Below are positions 26,101 through 41,100 of a stretch of 64,000 nt of DNA, in pieces. The notes beneath the pieces were generated by a model that saw only the letters and a list, made by a program, of their open reading frames with translations, was not told the DNA's origin and made no database searches. Both the position numbers and the translations under genes were made by a program. Where the stretch lies: NCBI GenBank assembly GCA_905116865.2, contig CAJHNH020002068.1:301533-365532 (forward strand), given 5' to 3'. Origin of the DNA: Candidula unifasciata (taxonomy: Eukaryota > Mollusca > Gastropoda > Stylommatophora > Geomitridae). The number at the start of each line of letters is the position of its first letter. The stretch's first letter is position 1.

Positions 26101-29100
26101 GACATCTGGGAATCATTGCTAGAGTTGGGAAAATCATTCTTTTTGCAACACTCAGGCAACTTTGCAATCAATCCGAGAGAGAACCTGAGCCATATAGGAT
26201 ACAACCTGTGCAATGGTGTCGATATTTGGGCCTTTGTACCTCTATGAATAATGACAAATGGTGATACACTACGTATATATACTAAGCAACCTTCTTGAAC
26301 TCTGTGGGGGAAAAAAAGACTACTTCAGCTACATAAGAAAGAAAAACCCCACAAAATAAAGGTGAGACTGGAGGCTTGGTAGAGTCATCAGCCCTTAATC
26401 TACCTGAAGAAAGCTATTCTGATTAAATATTTTTTAGTTGTTTAAATGTGGATAGCAGAGAAGGGGCATCCTCTATCAAAGGAGAAGTAAAGTGCCTATT
26501 TTCCTCCGCTAGCCTGCAGGACACCCTTGGGCAGCAAGCAGCTATGTGTAGAGTTATTATCATGTTCATCACCAAGACTTGAAGAAATACCGTGGTGTAA
26601 AATCCGGGCTGATGGTAACATTCTTAAGCAGTTTGATAGCTACTACTATCTTTGAACAGTCTTATCATCTGATGCAAGATGCCTTGCAGAAACTAAAGCA
26701 AGAATTACCAGGGCAAAGGTGGCCTTTAGCAAGATGCAGAAGAGATAAAGTACAATACAAAACCTGTTACATATTTTAGAGAAATTGAAGATAAACCGGC
26801 AAACTGAAAAATATTTACTCGGTTTTTTTTTTTTTTTAGAAGATTGTAAGTATCACAGAATAATATTTAAAAAAAAACAAATGATGCTGTCCTCCTCGAG
26901 ATAGATGAAATGGTTAGTTCTACATTAGTCTCCACAAATAGAGTAGGTCACTTTTCATTCACAAGTTTGTTGGGCTAGTTGACTTTCCTAAAGGTTACAG
27001 GTGTGTCCCTCTCTGTTGTTTGGTTTCTGCGATGTCTTGCATTTACATTTTCATTCTGTGAAAGAAAACGCCTGTGACATAGGTTGCAGCACTCTCTTGG
27101 GGGTTGTGTTAGACCCAGTTTCTCCATGTTTTTGTAGTGTTAAAAGCGCTGGCGAGCTGAAATATACAACACGTAATATTGGCAGCATTCCTGAACTCCC
27201 AAGTAACCTTGTGCAAAAGTCACAGAGCTCAAGAACAACCAATCAGAAGTGTATATGGGCGGGGTTTGAGGAGAAAAACGTCAAACTAACCGATGAAATT
27301 ATACACTGATTACAACAGTCAGATGTAGACATTCAGGTTTTTTGTTGTTGAATGTAGGCATGTTATAAGAAAGAGTGGACTCAAGAACTTAGTAACAACT
27401 TGCATAAATAGTGGAAAGAGAACCAGAGGAAGGCAAAGAGATAAATACCTGGATAGCAAGACAACATGAAAGTGGTGAGACAAAAACATATGACCTGATC
27501 GCTGACTCTGGTGATCGTGTGACATGACAGCCTATGCTAACTGGCACGGCATGATGATGATGAGATATATTTCTGGTTGAGATATTAACTCTGACCAATG
27601 GTTACAGAACTGGTATTTTGATTGCCTTCCTAAATTCCAGGTTTTTTTTTTTAACTGCTCGCAGTATGTTTTGGTTGAGGCAAATGTTTTTAATATTTAA
27701 AAAAATGTATATATTCCTTACGTGCAGTCATTTAGCTAGTAGTTATAACGTTGTAAATAGCTAATTAATAATTTCAGGCCAAAGAATTTCGTGAGTTCTG
27801 GGGCGAGAAGTCCGAGCCTCGTCGTTTTAAAGATGGTACAATTCATGAAGCAGTTCTGTGGACGTCATCTCCATGCCAGAGTGACAGGCGTTTGGTGTGC
27901 AAAAAAATTGTCAAGTTTGTTCTTGAAAGGTGAAGTTTGTTATAGAGTTTGTATGTTTGTTGCTTTTCTTGGTGACAGGCAGTTATGGTTCAACGGGAAG
28001 TAACCGGGGAGATCTGGCTACTACTTAACACTCAAGGGAGGAACGAGATGGAAATACACACTCCCTGCTACTGGTACCCTTGGAATTGAAACTCTGGCTG
28101 CTGAAGATGAGGATGGGGTGCTTATGGGAATTTCCTGAATGCTATGATATCAATTCTTAACTGAACACATTACAGTGGTGTCATATGATTGAAAATGGAA
28201 TCTGTAGTTTGTTATTGGTAGTCTTTCATTGCTTGTTTCTGACTTATGCACTTTACTCTTAATTTTCATTATTGTATATGTAGTACAGTATGTTTTCACT
28301 TCAGTAACATTTTGTTTTTAGACATTGCTTTGGAACTTTTGTGTGTTTTTTTTTTTTTAAACTAACTTTTAGTAGTTTTCATATAAATACAATCACAGTA
28401 GTTCAGGTTTCTCAAACCCCAAAAATTATTTACAAGCTTTGTGGGGTTGATTTAACCCCTTGGTGGCGAAGTATTGCCTCCATTGGGGGCTGTTTTGCAG
28501 AGCTCACCTTCCTCTTTAATCCTTGAAACCAGCAAGGGCTTCCTGTCTCCTTAGAGGCTTGTCAATGTCTGTAGCACACATGTAGACTGGTTGAGATTTA
28601 GTATTGTATCATCATACTCCAACCGGCTGTCTGGGACTTAGTAGATGAAGCAGTGCGTGTCTTTTGCTCGGTTTGTACCATACAGTGTCTCTTTAATGTT
28701 ATAATTTGCTCAGTTTGTATCATACAGTGTCTTTTTAATGTTATAATTTGTTCAGTTTGTACCGTACAGTGTCTTTTTAATGTTATAATTTGCTCAGTTT
28801 GTACCATACAGTGTCTCTTTAATGTTATAATTTGCTCAGTTTGTACCATACAGTGTCTCTTTAATGTTACAATTTGCTCAGTTTGTACCATAGTGTCTCT
28901 TTAATGTTACAATTTGCTCAGTTTGTACAATACAGTGTCTCTTTAATGTTATAATTTGCTCATGTCTCTTTAATGTTATACTTCATTTTGTTGTGTTGAA
29001 ATTTTTAATAATTTTTCACAAATATGAGCAATTTTTGTGAAAGATAAATTACCTTTTGCATAAAAGTAGTAACTGGCAACTTTATGATTCTCTTAAATGT

Positions 29101-32100
29101 AGACACTGTGGAGTACCCAGAAGAAGTGTTCATTATATGGCAGGCAAGCTGGACAGTTTGTTGCACCTGAACCTGGCTTCAAAGAATGAAAACCTTATTT
29201 ATGGCACAGGAGAAGAGCAGAGTTTGGCTGTCATCAGGGCCTATGACCAGGTCAACAGGGCATTGAGAGCGTTAACTTCTCTCCCTCTGAGCATTCATTC
29301 TATCCAGGGGATCCACCCTGTCTTCAGGCATTCTGATGTAAGTTGAAAGTGTTACACTGACTTATTTGTAAATATGTGTAGTATGCTGAAGTATATGTTG
29401 TGTATGTCAAAATCAAGGATATTCTGTATCAGATATGTTAGCATGGTGTAAGGAAGAGTTGGAGGCTTAAGCAAGAGTTATGCACTTATAATAATTGGAA
29501 AATCGTAGTCCATTTGTTTACTATTTCACTGTTTGATGATTATCTGCCCGCTTCTCCTCAGTCTGTCCTATATATTGGCAACTTTGTTGGGGTCTTATAA
29601 CCACTCATAATTGGATCAGTATCTGCTAGCAGACATTTAATTTCCTTGCCTGGCTGCCAGACAAATCGCCATTAATCTTGCGTCTGAGACATTGATTTTA
29701 TTTTTTACACCTTGTGCCTTGGCGGCTGGTGATTTCTTTTTAATTATATTCATTTACACCCCCCTCCATCATCACTTCTGTTTTGCCTCTGTTTTTTTTT
29801 TCTGTCTGGTATCATGAACAGATATCAAACAATGAAGTAGATCCATTCTCTCCCTCTTCCCTAAATTTTTTTTTTAAACATTGTATTATGACAATGACAT
29901 TATTGGATCAATTATTTTCAAATGGAAAAATCTCAATCGTCATGTAAATTTACATAATACAACATTGTTCTAAGACTGACTTAATATGAATTGTACCTTT
30001 TCCAATGAATCATCAGGTATTTCCTGCTTTGCCTGCACCTGTGGGTGCAGATGACATCAGTGTTGTCTCTGGGCATGTTGTTCCAAAGGAGGGAAAGTCA
30101 CTACCACAGTTTGTTCCTGCCATGACAGGTGTGTTTGATGTTAGCTGGTATTATTTATATTTAGTGCATTTTCAATTTAATGTGGTCTTCAGTTTCAGCA
30201 TGTTAAATACATTATTGGTGAATGTATATTTAAGAGGACCAGGTACCATGATAGTATTAGTAGTAAATTTTACTCCACTAGGACATCACACAAGCGATAA
30301 AACACCTGATGACACAAAGTGCCACCATGTGGTATCACCCGTGGAGATGTCTCGGAAACTGCATTCAGTCATTAAGCCATATTTATGACCCGGCTATATT
30401 GCCGTCCCTGGCAAGAGCCAGGGTGCGGCTTCAAAATAACGAAAAATTGCATCCCACAAAGGGATGACGATTATTTCATATTGGTACCTTGATACCCAAT
30501 ACTGCTCCTTTTGTAGGTGCTGTAATAAAAATCCACTGTGGCAAGTTCCTAAATGGAACAAAAATGCTAAATCAGCTTTAATTACCTGATCGAGAAAACA
30601 TGCATGGGCTTCATCTTTCCTGTGCTAGCTGTGTGATTATTTTGTTCAGTTATGTTCAGCCATGGCCGTATAAATGAGAATCAATTATTCACAAGCACTG
30701 GGGGTTCTTTGAGGCTACTCTAATTTCCCTTTTTAAAATGTTACTGTTTTCATTGCATTTTGATATTGGGAGGCTTATTTAAAAGCATTATCCGTTCTAA
30801 CAGTTAAAAATTCTTCTGTGCACATTATGTGTGGGCACTTTTGCAGACGACTGAGAGTTTTGAATTAACATGCGTAGAATATAATCATAAACATTATTAG
30901 GTGACAGCGACCTCAGTTAATGTCAAATGAGCTTCTCTTCACTTTGCATGAGTAATTCAAAGAAATTCTCATTATCCCACTTTTATGGAAGTGTGCTATG
31001 GCATAGGGTATATCTTATCTATAATCCTTCGTATTCATCTTCACTAGCAGGAAGTTCAGGCTGTTCGTCCACCTCTAGACTTTAGCCCTGGTCCAGAACC
31101 TTAATAGTGTGTGTACATCCGCTTTACCGATCTGACATAGTTGTATGCAGACTGTTGGTTTCTTGCCTACCCGGCAGATGTACTACGACTTTGAAGGAAG
31201 GCCCTCCCCCCCCCCCCCCCTCCCAATAAGCTGACTATTATAACATGCTTGCTGGGAAGGCAGTGGGTCTGTTCTCATTTTCCCTAAAATTGGGCCTCTT
31301 ATAATATGCTTGCGGGGAAGGCAGTGGATCTGTTCTCACTTTTCGAAAAATGGGGCCTCGGAACCACACAGGGATGTTTATCTCTTATTGAAATTGGAGA
31401 AATTTTGAGTTACTGTTTGAATTACATGATAAAGCTTCTGCATTCAATATCCTTTTATTTTTCTTAATTTTTGAATGAGAACAATTGGTGAAAAATTTAT
31501 AACAATACCAGTCCAGTACATGTTATCGTCTTTACCAATTCTGAATTATTTTCAGGAACAGAAGATGGTGCTTTCACTAACCAACACTGTGTTTTGCTGT
31601 TCAGCCGCTGAAAATAAAATAATTATTTAAAAAAACATTTCTAACCGGAGGGAGGGTGAATTACCATGAAAGCAACCCTTTCTTTTATTTAATTTTTTAA
31701 AATTTAAACGTCACAATTAAAATAAAACTCAAGTGAACTAAGGTTTGTGGAAGTAGATAAGAACAAACCAAATATGCCCATGTAATCCAGGATCAAATGA
31801 AAACTGACAATGGTATCTCCTCACAGTAATGTGCATGCTGGAGAGTTCTGGTAAGTGGCCAGAAGAAGCGGAAGCTATCAAGTGTCTCAAGGCCTTATTT
31901 CATGTCAAGATGGGCAAGGAGCTCCATGAGAAGCATTTGTTGCCAGTCAGTGTTCACAAAACTTATGTGGATGTTCTCAAGGTATTTGATTGTGTGGGGG
32001 TGTTGTTTTTTTTAAAAAAACTTTTAAGTGGTTATTAGATGTTTATCAGTCTGTCTTTGTTTGGCTCAGCCATAACTTCGGTGTTCATTGGATGTGTATC

Positions 32101-35100
32101 AATCTGTCTTTGTTTGGCTCAGTCATAACTTTGGTGTTCATTGGATGTGTATCAATCTGTCTTTGTTTGGCTCAGTCATAACTTTGGTGTTCATTGGATT
32201 TGTATCAGTCTGTCTTTGTTTGGCTTAGTCATAACTTCAGTGTTCAGTAGATGTGTATCAGTCTGTCTTGTATGGTTCAGTCATAACTTCAGTGTTCAGT
32301 GGATGTGTATCAGTCTGTCTTATGTGGGTCAGTCATAACTTCGGTGTTCATTAGATATCAGTCTGTCTTTGTTTGGCTTAGTCATAAGTTCAGTGGATGT
32401 GTATCAGTCTGTCTTGTATGGGTCAGTTATACCTTCAGTTTTCAGTGGATGGGAATCAGTCTGTCTTTTATAGGTCAGTAATAGCTTCGGTTTTCTTTGG
32501 ATGTGTATCAGTCTGTCTTGTATGGGTCAGTCATAGCTTCTGTGTTCATTGGATGTGTATCAGTCTGTCTTTATTTGGCTTAATCATAACTTCAGTGGAT
32601 GTGTATCAGTCTGCCTTGTACAATTCAGTCATAATTTTGGTGTTCATTGGATGTGTATCAGTCTGTCTTATGTGGGTCAGTCATAACTTCAGTGGATGTG
32701 TATCAGTCTGCCTTGTACAATTCAGTCATAACTTTTGTGTTGATTTGATGTATATCTGTCTTGCATGGGGGTTCATTCATAACTTTGGGTCCTAGACATA
32801 GCAGAAAACAAGAAAGCAAAGATGATGAAAACTGCAACTTTGTTATTGATCCAGTGGCATCTGGGCTTTTATGTTTCGACTTGAGTGTTATACGATGATA
32901 CATGCAAGTGATATACTGCAAATTGCTGACTTGCCTTGATTGTGACAAAACCATTGAAAAGCACTCAAATGGAAAGAAATGGAATGAGGGAAAGAGATAA
33001 CCAAGAGAAAAGCCGTAAAATTAACACAGGTGAGAGATGCTGGACTGGGTTCTATCTGTGATATTGCCAGGATGTGACAGATCAGAGAAAAGATTGTGAA
33101 CATCTTCTTCTTCTGCCTTTCTAATCACCAGAGGATCATAGGCCCTCAGTGAACTCATGCCAAGTCGCTCTATCCTTCGCTATTGCATGCAGCTCTCTCC
33201 ATGTTCTCCTTGTCTTTTTAATTTTAATCTCTAGCTCCTTTCCCATGTGTTTTTGGTCTTCCTTTATTTCTGTGCTCCTGTGAGTTCCAGTACAAAGACA
33301 TTCTAGTTATATTCTTTGTGTTCAGTGGATGTATGGGACATAATATCGTAAAAGTATGGTGGTGATGATGGTATGGGTTTGTTTTTCTAGGATGGGTTTG
33401 TGTTCCGCTTAAAGATCGCCAATACCAGAGAGCTGGCCGTGCTAAGAACTGTGGTGACAGACAGTGGAATGATTAAGTTCAGAGAAACGGAGGAATCTGT
33501 TGCCCTGGAGAAGGAAATTATAGCGCTCCCACATCTCACAAGCTTATTGCATGGGTGAGTATATCTTTTTGAAAATGCCTTCGTTTAATTAAACAACTTA
33601 CGGGTCATGCCAGGGCATGCGGGTGTTCAAGGGAATGAGCGTGCAGGCTATCTTGCTGACACTGCGGTTGCTATGGCTGGCCCAGTACTGGACAGAAGTG
33701 ATGTTATTAATGCCATGCGCTGCACTTACCTTACCGAGGAGCACGCCAAAGGACATGACTGTATCTCTGTCTAGATTGATGGACATGGGGGTGCAGCCTG
33801 GAGCTGCAAGAAATGAGCATTTCACTAAGGGGACAAGATGTTTCCTTAACCAACACAGAACAGGCGTCATCTGTCGTTTTACACTCAGTCATTTTACGCT
33901 TGTGGAGCTTTTGAGGGGGAGATCGGAGCACCTATTGATCTGTCCGGAGTGCTGTGATGAAAATCCTTTCTAATCGCTAATTTACAAGAAGCCCATACTG
34001 TGCAGCATGACTTATCTTTTCATATGTTAATGTTTGTTGTTTGAAACTGGGAAGTGATAAGTAAAGGACCTTTTTCCATGCTTCCAGATGTATTGGGCAT
34101 ATAAGGCTTGACCTATATTTTATAGACCAATCAGCACTTGGTAGGTGATGTGGTTAGCATAACCCCGGCCATCTTTACTTCCCAGGACCCTGCCTGGTAA
34201 CCTTTCAAAGTTGGGTCGACATGGATACCGCCAGGACCTGCAAACCCACTACCTTCCGATTTGCAGATGAGTGTCTACACAACTGTGGCTCCCTCTTAAA
34301 CAGTGGCAGTACTTAAAGCAGTGTGTTCCTGTTATTAATTCAAATAATATGGACACAAACAACACATTGCACTATTTATTGCCAGCCATATTTTATAAAA
34401 ATTGTGCAATGTATTTTTTGTGTTTGCATTATTTAATTGGTAATGCCGTTAAGGGTGCTGCAAAAGTAAGGGATATTGTGACCAGATTATGGGGTATCCC
34501 ACGCATTTCATTGACTTAGTATAAGTGGAGAGGACCCCCTGCTACACACCCTTGCAGACGTATTTGCCTGGAAGTTACTTTACCTTTCTCTGTCTTTCAT
34601 CTGCCATCACTTCTTGGATTGTGTTTTGCTTAATTTTTAAGAGTGTATCTTAAAATTCCACAGATTACAGCAAGAACACCCAGCATATAGTGCCACTGTT
34701 CGACTGTGTAAACGCTGGATTGCATCACAGATGGTGTGGAGTCTTCTTCGAGAAGAAGCTGTTGAGTTAATTGTTGCTTACCTGTTTATTTTCCCTCATC
34801 CTTATACTGCACCTGCGTAAGTATTCACAAATCTGCTGATCTTGTAAACTTATTTACTGAAGATAAATCCAGTGTAATCACTAATTATTTTGCTAGTGAT
34901 TGGAAGTTGGTAGTTATCGAAGTGAAACATCAGCACATGTTTTGACATTGTGAATAACTCAGTATCAGTGGCAAAAATTTAACAATAGTGGGCAGTATAT
35001 ATTGAGAGCATGAAACTGCATAGAGACAGACGAAAGTTAAGTCAATTCATGGCAATTAATAGATGTGCTCCCAGTCTGCGCTCCAAGGCCCGATATTGAT

Positions 35101-38100
35101 GAGGGGGTTAGATCCACTAAAAAATAGTCCCATTAAAAAAACCGCTTCGTAAAGCTATTCTGAAATTGGGTGTTAGTCCGAATGGTGCAGATATGGCAAC
35201 ATACCAACCACCCTTTTAAGGGTGAACACAGCAGAGGAAAAGAGGTGTTACACAAAGGTGTATTTTGTCACTGATTATTTCACCAGTAACTATGAGGCAG
35301 TACTTTTATCTGCTTCAGAGACAGGTTCTGTGAGTTGGTAATAAATGAAGGTGGCTGCTGCTTTTTCGTCCTGAAAGTAGATCACACATTGAAACGGCAG
35401 TGTGCATACCTTTCTACCAACACATGTAACTTCAGTGCAGGCATGCTGCCACCATGAAAATATTGGGGGGGGGCCCTCGTTAAATTAAAGGTCTCCAATA
35501 ATTTCAGGGGGCCTCAGGTCTTGTTTAATTGCATAATAATAACAGTTATTACAGGCTTGAGCACAGCCCCCCCTCCCTCTTAGAAAAGTAGGGGGAGGAG
35601 GGTTGAGGTGTCTTCCCTAAGTTCTGGCACCTATGCTTCAGTGTTTCATTCTGTTCTATTTGGTGTCCTTCTTGGATGCATTTTGTTCTGATTTTGAAGT
35701 AATTGTGGGACCTACTCTGTATTGCTGTTCTTTAGAATATCTGGTTGCGATCAGCTTTTGTTTGGGCTGACAACTTTTGTAAGTTTTGCATGTTCAGATT
35801 CAAGAAAATAAACACAATTATTGGGCTTGTAGCATTTTAGTATAGGTTTTACTGCTTGCCTTATGTACACATTGGGAGGGGAGGAATGCTGTATTGAAGC
35901 ATGCCATGGTGACAATCTGGTATTTTTTTGAGTAGTGTGGTGCAGGCCATACGAAGGTTTTGAGTTTTTGTGTGCGAATGAGAGCAACCTCTGCAGAGGC
36001 ACTTATACTTTCTGTATTTATATTTGTTTATACAGTGATCCAAGTGTTGGCTTGATGAGGTTTCTGCACTTCTTTGTGACATTTAACTGGAAGGCTAATC
36101 CACTGATGGTGAATCTCAACAAGGAGTTTTCCGGTAATTTTTATTTTGTTTTGAAAAGTGTTGCCTTTGTTACACTAATTAAGAATCCCAGAAAAGGGGA
36201 AATTGTCAAGAGGCTGTCTACGGCTTTACCTGTGTGCCAGTCCTGACCTACAGGTGTGAGTCATAGGCAGGGAGAAACCAGCTTCAGGTTTCAGAAATGA
36301 GGTGATCCAAGTGATGAGAAGGGACAAAGTTTGCAACTAGACATTTCATGATCTTGAAAGCCAATCCTTAAAACCTGAGTGGATAAATCAACTACAATGG
36401 TGTGGATAAATCAACTACAATGGTTTGGACATGTGTCCAAGATGGGAGAGAATCGGTTACCATGAGAGGCCAGGAACTAGGGAACCAGACCTCCAGGATT
36501 TACTGGGAAGACAACATCCGACTATCTCTGTGGGACAGATGACTAGAATCGAGCAAAGCTTACAAAAAATGCTAATAGAGAAGTCTCTCTGGCAAACCCC
36601 TACACTCCAGGTTAAAAGAGGATTGACTAAGTAAAGGAAGTACACTTGCTAAGCAAGTTTTTAGACCAATTTTTACTTACTAATTATCCTAGTGGCGCTC
36701 AGGTCAGAGTAACGATAACAAGACAAAGACTGTGTCATAGCAGATGCTGCCATTTATCTGTGAAAACACACTTGATGTAAAGCAAATGCTTGTAAGGCAC
36801 AGCCTACTTGCCAAGTGTCTAGAGGTGAATGATTATGCTTCACCTATACATGCAAAAGTTCCCAGGTTGACTATCAGACAACTTATTGGGTTCCCTACCG
36901 GAGAGTGCCTAACAATTAACACTAATAACCGTCAACAACATCAACAGTACAGGAAGAGTCTGTCTATAATCGTGCATCAGTCTTTTTATTGGGACGAAAC
37001 ACAGCATAATCGTACAAATTACTTATTATTGACATGTTGCTGCATTTGTAGGAGACCCAGATTGAATCCTCGGTAGGGTAATTGAGGTTTTTCCTGTCTG
37101 GGGCAAAAATACATATCTTAACCTGCACATTCTATGTGTTTGGTAAACAGTAGCTCAAATCCCAGTTGTTTGTGTAATCATTTACCGAGGAGGTTTTGGC
37201 ACTTAACACATAAAGAGGTAACGTGTGCTACAGAAGTTCTACCTGCCACATTATAAAGTTAACATGTAACAGTGACTTACTCATTGCATTTGATTGAAAT
37301 TTTGATTAATTACACCTACAGCCAAAATATAATATTATTTTAAAGATTTTTTTTTTCTTTTTTTTTTTAATTTTCAGAAGAGGATTTGACAAGCATCCCC
37401 AAGGATTTCATGAAAAATCGGGCTACATTACCCAGTATGTGTATTGCAACTCCACAAGATAAAACTGGCACAAAGTGGACCAAGCCAACACCTTCAGAGT
37501 CCCATTTACAGAGATTGATCCTGTTGGCCCGAGAGTCTCTGAAGATTCTTGAATCCCAAATCATGACAGACTATTTGTCTTCAGACTTCAAGGTATGTAT
37601 ATTACATAAAACTGAGATCACAAATTCTAATGAAAACGGTCACTCTATCAACACTTGGTGGCAAGTACAAAAAATTATACATGTATAAAAATCAGTATTA
37701 TCAAGTGTCTTACTGACTGGTGTGGGGGATCATGCCCCTCCACAGCTTGCAGTCCCCCACAGCATGTATAAATTCTAAGCATCCTTTATTGCCGTGACAA
37801 AAAGCTGTCATGGTTCTTTTCTTGTTGTCTTTTTGCCACAAATCTTCCATTGCCACAGCATGGTGCACAAAAAGATGATGTCTCTTTCAGATATTTATAA
37901 TAGGTTGTCTCTTGAGTCCCTTCTAAATTTTGCTATCTAAGGAATTTTAAGTATTCTTCTGTAAAACTACATTGCATGAACCTCAAGAAATAATTTGGCT
38001 TGTTTATTAATTGTAAATGAAAATAAGAATGGCCAAAAATATATTTATGTTTTGTTTTTGAAGTTCACAAAATATTTATTTATGGCAGCATGAAAAAGAT

Positions 38101-41100
38101 ATTAAAATTTATGATTCGAAGGTGTCTGCAAGTGAGACATGAAAATATTGGCTTTCAAAATGACAGTTTTAAATTAATGAGACATTCACATGTGAATTCT
38201 GCAGCCTAGTTTAAAACAGAGCTGACGCCAGTGGGCTGGGTAGGTGAAGTCTTAGGTGGGATTCCAAATCTATCTCGTTACATCATGTCAAAGATAATTA
38301 TTTCTATTTTAATTTCTTTGAATGTATTATTTTATTTTAAAGCAGACAGCACACAGGCAACCATATGTTTGTTGTTCATTGCAAAGTAACATCTGCGCAT
38401 GCTATGAAATTTTGGCATTTATTTAACCCAGACCGCCAAGTTTTCCCTTTATAGAAAGTTATTCTCTTGTGTACATGTAATGTGTTAATGCATGAACTGA
38501 GCATAAAAATCATGTGTTGAACTTTTACAGTTGATATTTCGACCACCTTTGGAGCACTATGACTTAGTGATACGCTTGCTGAAGAAAGCAAATGTGCTTG
38601 CTCACCAGTCAGTAGATGGACCGCATGAAGTCCCAGCATGTGTTGAGGAGAAGAGCCTTGCAGACGGTCAGCCTCTTCCGGTCATTGAGTTCAATGTTGC
38701 CAGGAAATATTTTCACGATCTTCAGGTAAAAAACAAATCCATGATTCTGTGCAGATGGGTCTCTAATATATCTTCATCAGCTGATGTCTTAGGCCTCTGT
38801 CATGCAGTTTTGCTATGCTGTGAATTTATTAATGTCATTTTCTCCTCACTTCTTTTGGTTTTTAACTTTGTCTTTCTTTCTTATCCATTTTAGCACTTTT
38901 TTTCTGATTCTTATTTACTTTTACTTAATTAAAAGGTGTTTTTGGATGGATGAAGAAGACAGTGTTGGTATGCTGCTTAAGATCCCTTTACGGTCGGATG
39001 TAATGAAAAATGCACCGTAACAGGCCACTTCCCTAGCAGACTTTTAAAAAAACTTAAAACAAATCATCCAACAATGGAGCATTAATGTCATGTATGTCTG
39101 GGCAATTACCAGGCTTAGCATAGAGGACCCTTTTCATGCCACCGATTTCACGTTGGATTATTTTTCTTAACAGGACATTTTCTGGTGCCCATTTTAGGCT
39201 AGGTTGATCTGAGAGCCAAGGTCCATTTTTTTATTCTTCAGATCTGCCCGGTGCAGGTTTGAAACTTAGGTCTTGTGGTCAGCAGGTCAGTATCTAGCTT
39301 CATCATCATCAGTCAGCAAGTCATTTACAGAACATGGCTCTCATCTGATAGTCTCTCTTTGGCCATTTCTTCAGCCATGAGTGCATCGTCAGTGTCTTGT
39401 ATCCTCATTCACTGTGGCCTGCCTCTTCCTTGTAATCCAGAAACAACACTCCAGGCCACCGTGACATTTAACATAGTCAAAATACCCTAGCTATCAGGAC
39501 TGGATTCTGTTTATGGACCAATTCTCCTTAGTGCTCAGATCATGAAGGATGTTGGTTCTAGCTTAATACAAGTCTTCAAATTAAATGAAATGGCAGTCTA
39601 GTATTTTCACTACTTATAAAATATATTTGCAGCTGTTCTTCAGCCAGGTGCCGTTTCCACAGGTTGGCTGCAATGGATCTCCAAACAACTTTTGTTCTGG
39701 TAGTACACTGTCTCGACTGCTGTTAATGTTCACCACATGTATCATTGAATACCTCTTGCCCCTTTCCCTGCGGTTTGATCTTTTAATAGTGTTATTTCTT
39801 TCAGTGTGGCTGAAATATCTCGTCTTTTTTTTTCTTTTCTTCAATTTCTTTCAGAATTTCTCTTCTTATTCTGTATCTTTTCAGAATCTGTATTTGATTT
39901 GTTTTTTATTTTCATGAATTACGACCTATTCTTCTGTATATTCACAAGTCCATAGACTTAGTTAAATTTTCTAGTTACTTTTTCATCAACTGGGTTTGTC
40001 CACCATACAGTAGAATGATGTAGTTTTCTGTATGTTGTTTATTTCTCCAACTGCCCATCTTTTCTTCTACAAATATTGAAGATAACAGTTTTTGTTTGCT
40101 GCTATTTGCAGAGTATCTTTGGAGATGTTGCAATGTTTTTCCATGACCCTTTCGGAGGGAATGTGATAGGAATGGTGTGGAAGGCTCAGGCAACAGAAAA
40201 GAAAGACTTCAAGGTAAGATTCATCACTTAATCAGAATTGTTTTAAACCTGCTTTCAAATCAATTCATAATACTATGGGAGGTAAAGCACATGGGTGTAC
40301 ATTGTTTGCCTTCTGTGTGTATGGGGTAGGATCACAAGCTCCTTTCCTTGCAATCTTTATTTTCTTTTGCCTACAGTGCTAACCAGTCAGATGTATGACT
40401 CATCTTGAAGGGAGGTTTTACTAAAAGAGAATGTATATGACTAAACTGGGGGATTTTACTCAGACAGTTGTTTTTGTAACCATATGGAATAATCACTGTG
40501 TTTACTGACTTAAGAATCTATAATAGCACGGGGCAAATCCATAGATGTTCTGCCTTCCATAGCTAATTTCTAACAGTACGCATATCATACGTCCTATCTT
40601 ACTGGTTCTACACTCCATTCTAGATTTGCATGTTATTTCATCTTTCTTTCCTCAGCGTTCATAGATGATTTTCAGATTTTCTACATTGTCCAGCAGGAGT
40701 GCATGTTCCTGTAACTACCGCTTCTCTTGCCAAAAATAATCACACTGTGGTGTTGTAGCTCATTGGTAAGATAAGGCAGGTGAAAGGGTGCATATTACGT
40801 TAGCTGCTTTGGCTTTACTGAACTGTATCATTAATTCTTGGTCTGGCTCATTCAGTGAGCAGAACACCTTATATCTCATTACTGTGGCTTGTACATACAC
40901 AAATGTATCTAGATTTGTAATGACAGTACATGGAGCAGGGAAGTATATTTTTGGGCTTTCACCATATGTAAACCACATTTGGTACATTGTACTCTCTAGA
41001 TTTGCATCTGCTTTGTTTGTTTATGCTATTTTGTACTATTGTATATTTCAGATTTCTCTTTTCCCTTACCGTAAACCTATTGTTTGTGAAAATGAAGTCA

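Noticed and set aside
26000..26110. Another tRNA-like SINE head (tctatgacttaacggtctag ... gtcatgggttcatttc)
   Set aside because: Suggestive B-box-like text, but no body shared with other copies was found; too weak to list.
28598..28904. Repetitive open frames on both strands
   Set aside because: They arise from the 42-bp minisatellite, whose unit length is a multiple of three.
28666..32775. CRISPR-like arrays
   Set aside because: Units are contiguous tandem repeats without unique spacers, in a eukaryotic intron.
32030..32795. Series of plus-strand open frames rich in VCLVWVS-like text
   Set aside because: Artefact of the 53-bp minisatellite in NOL6 intron 16.
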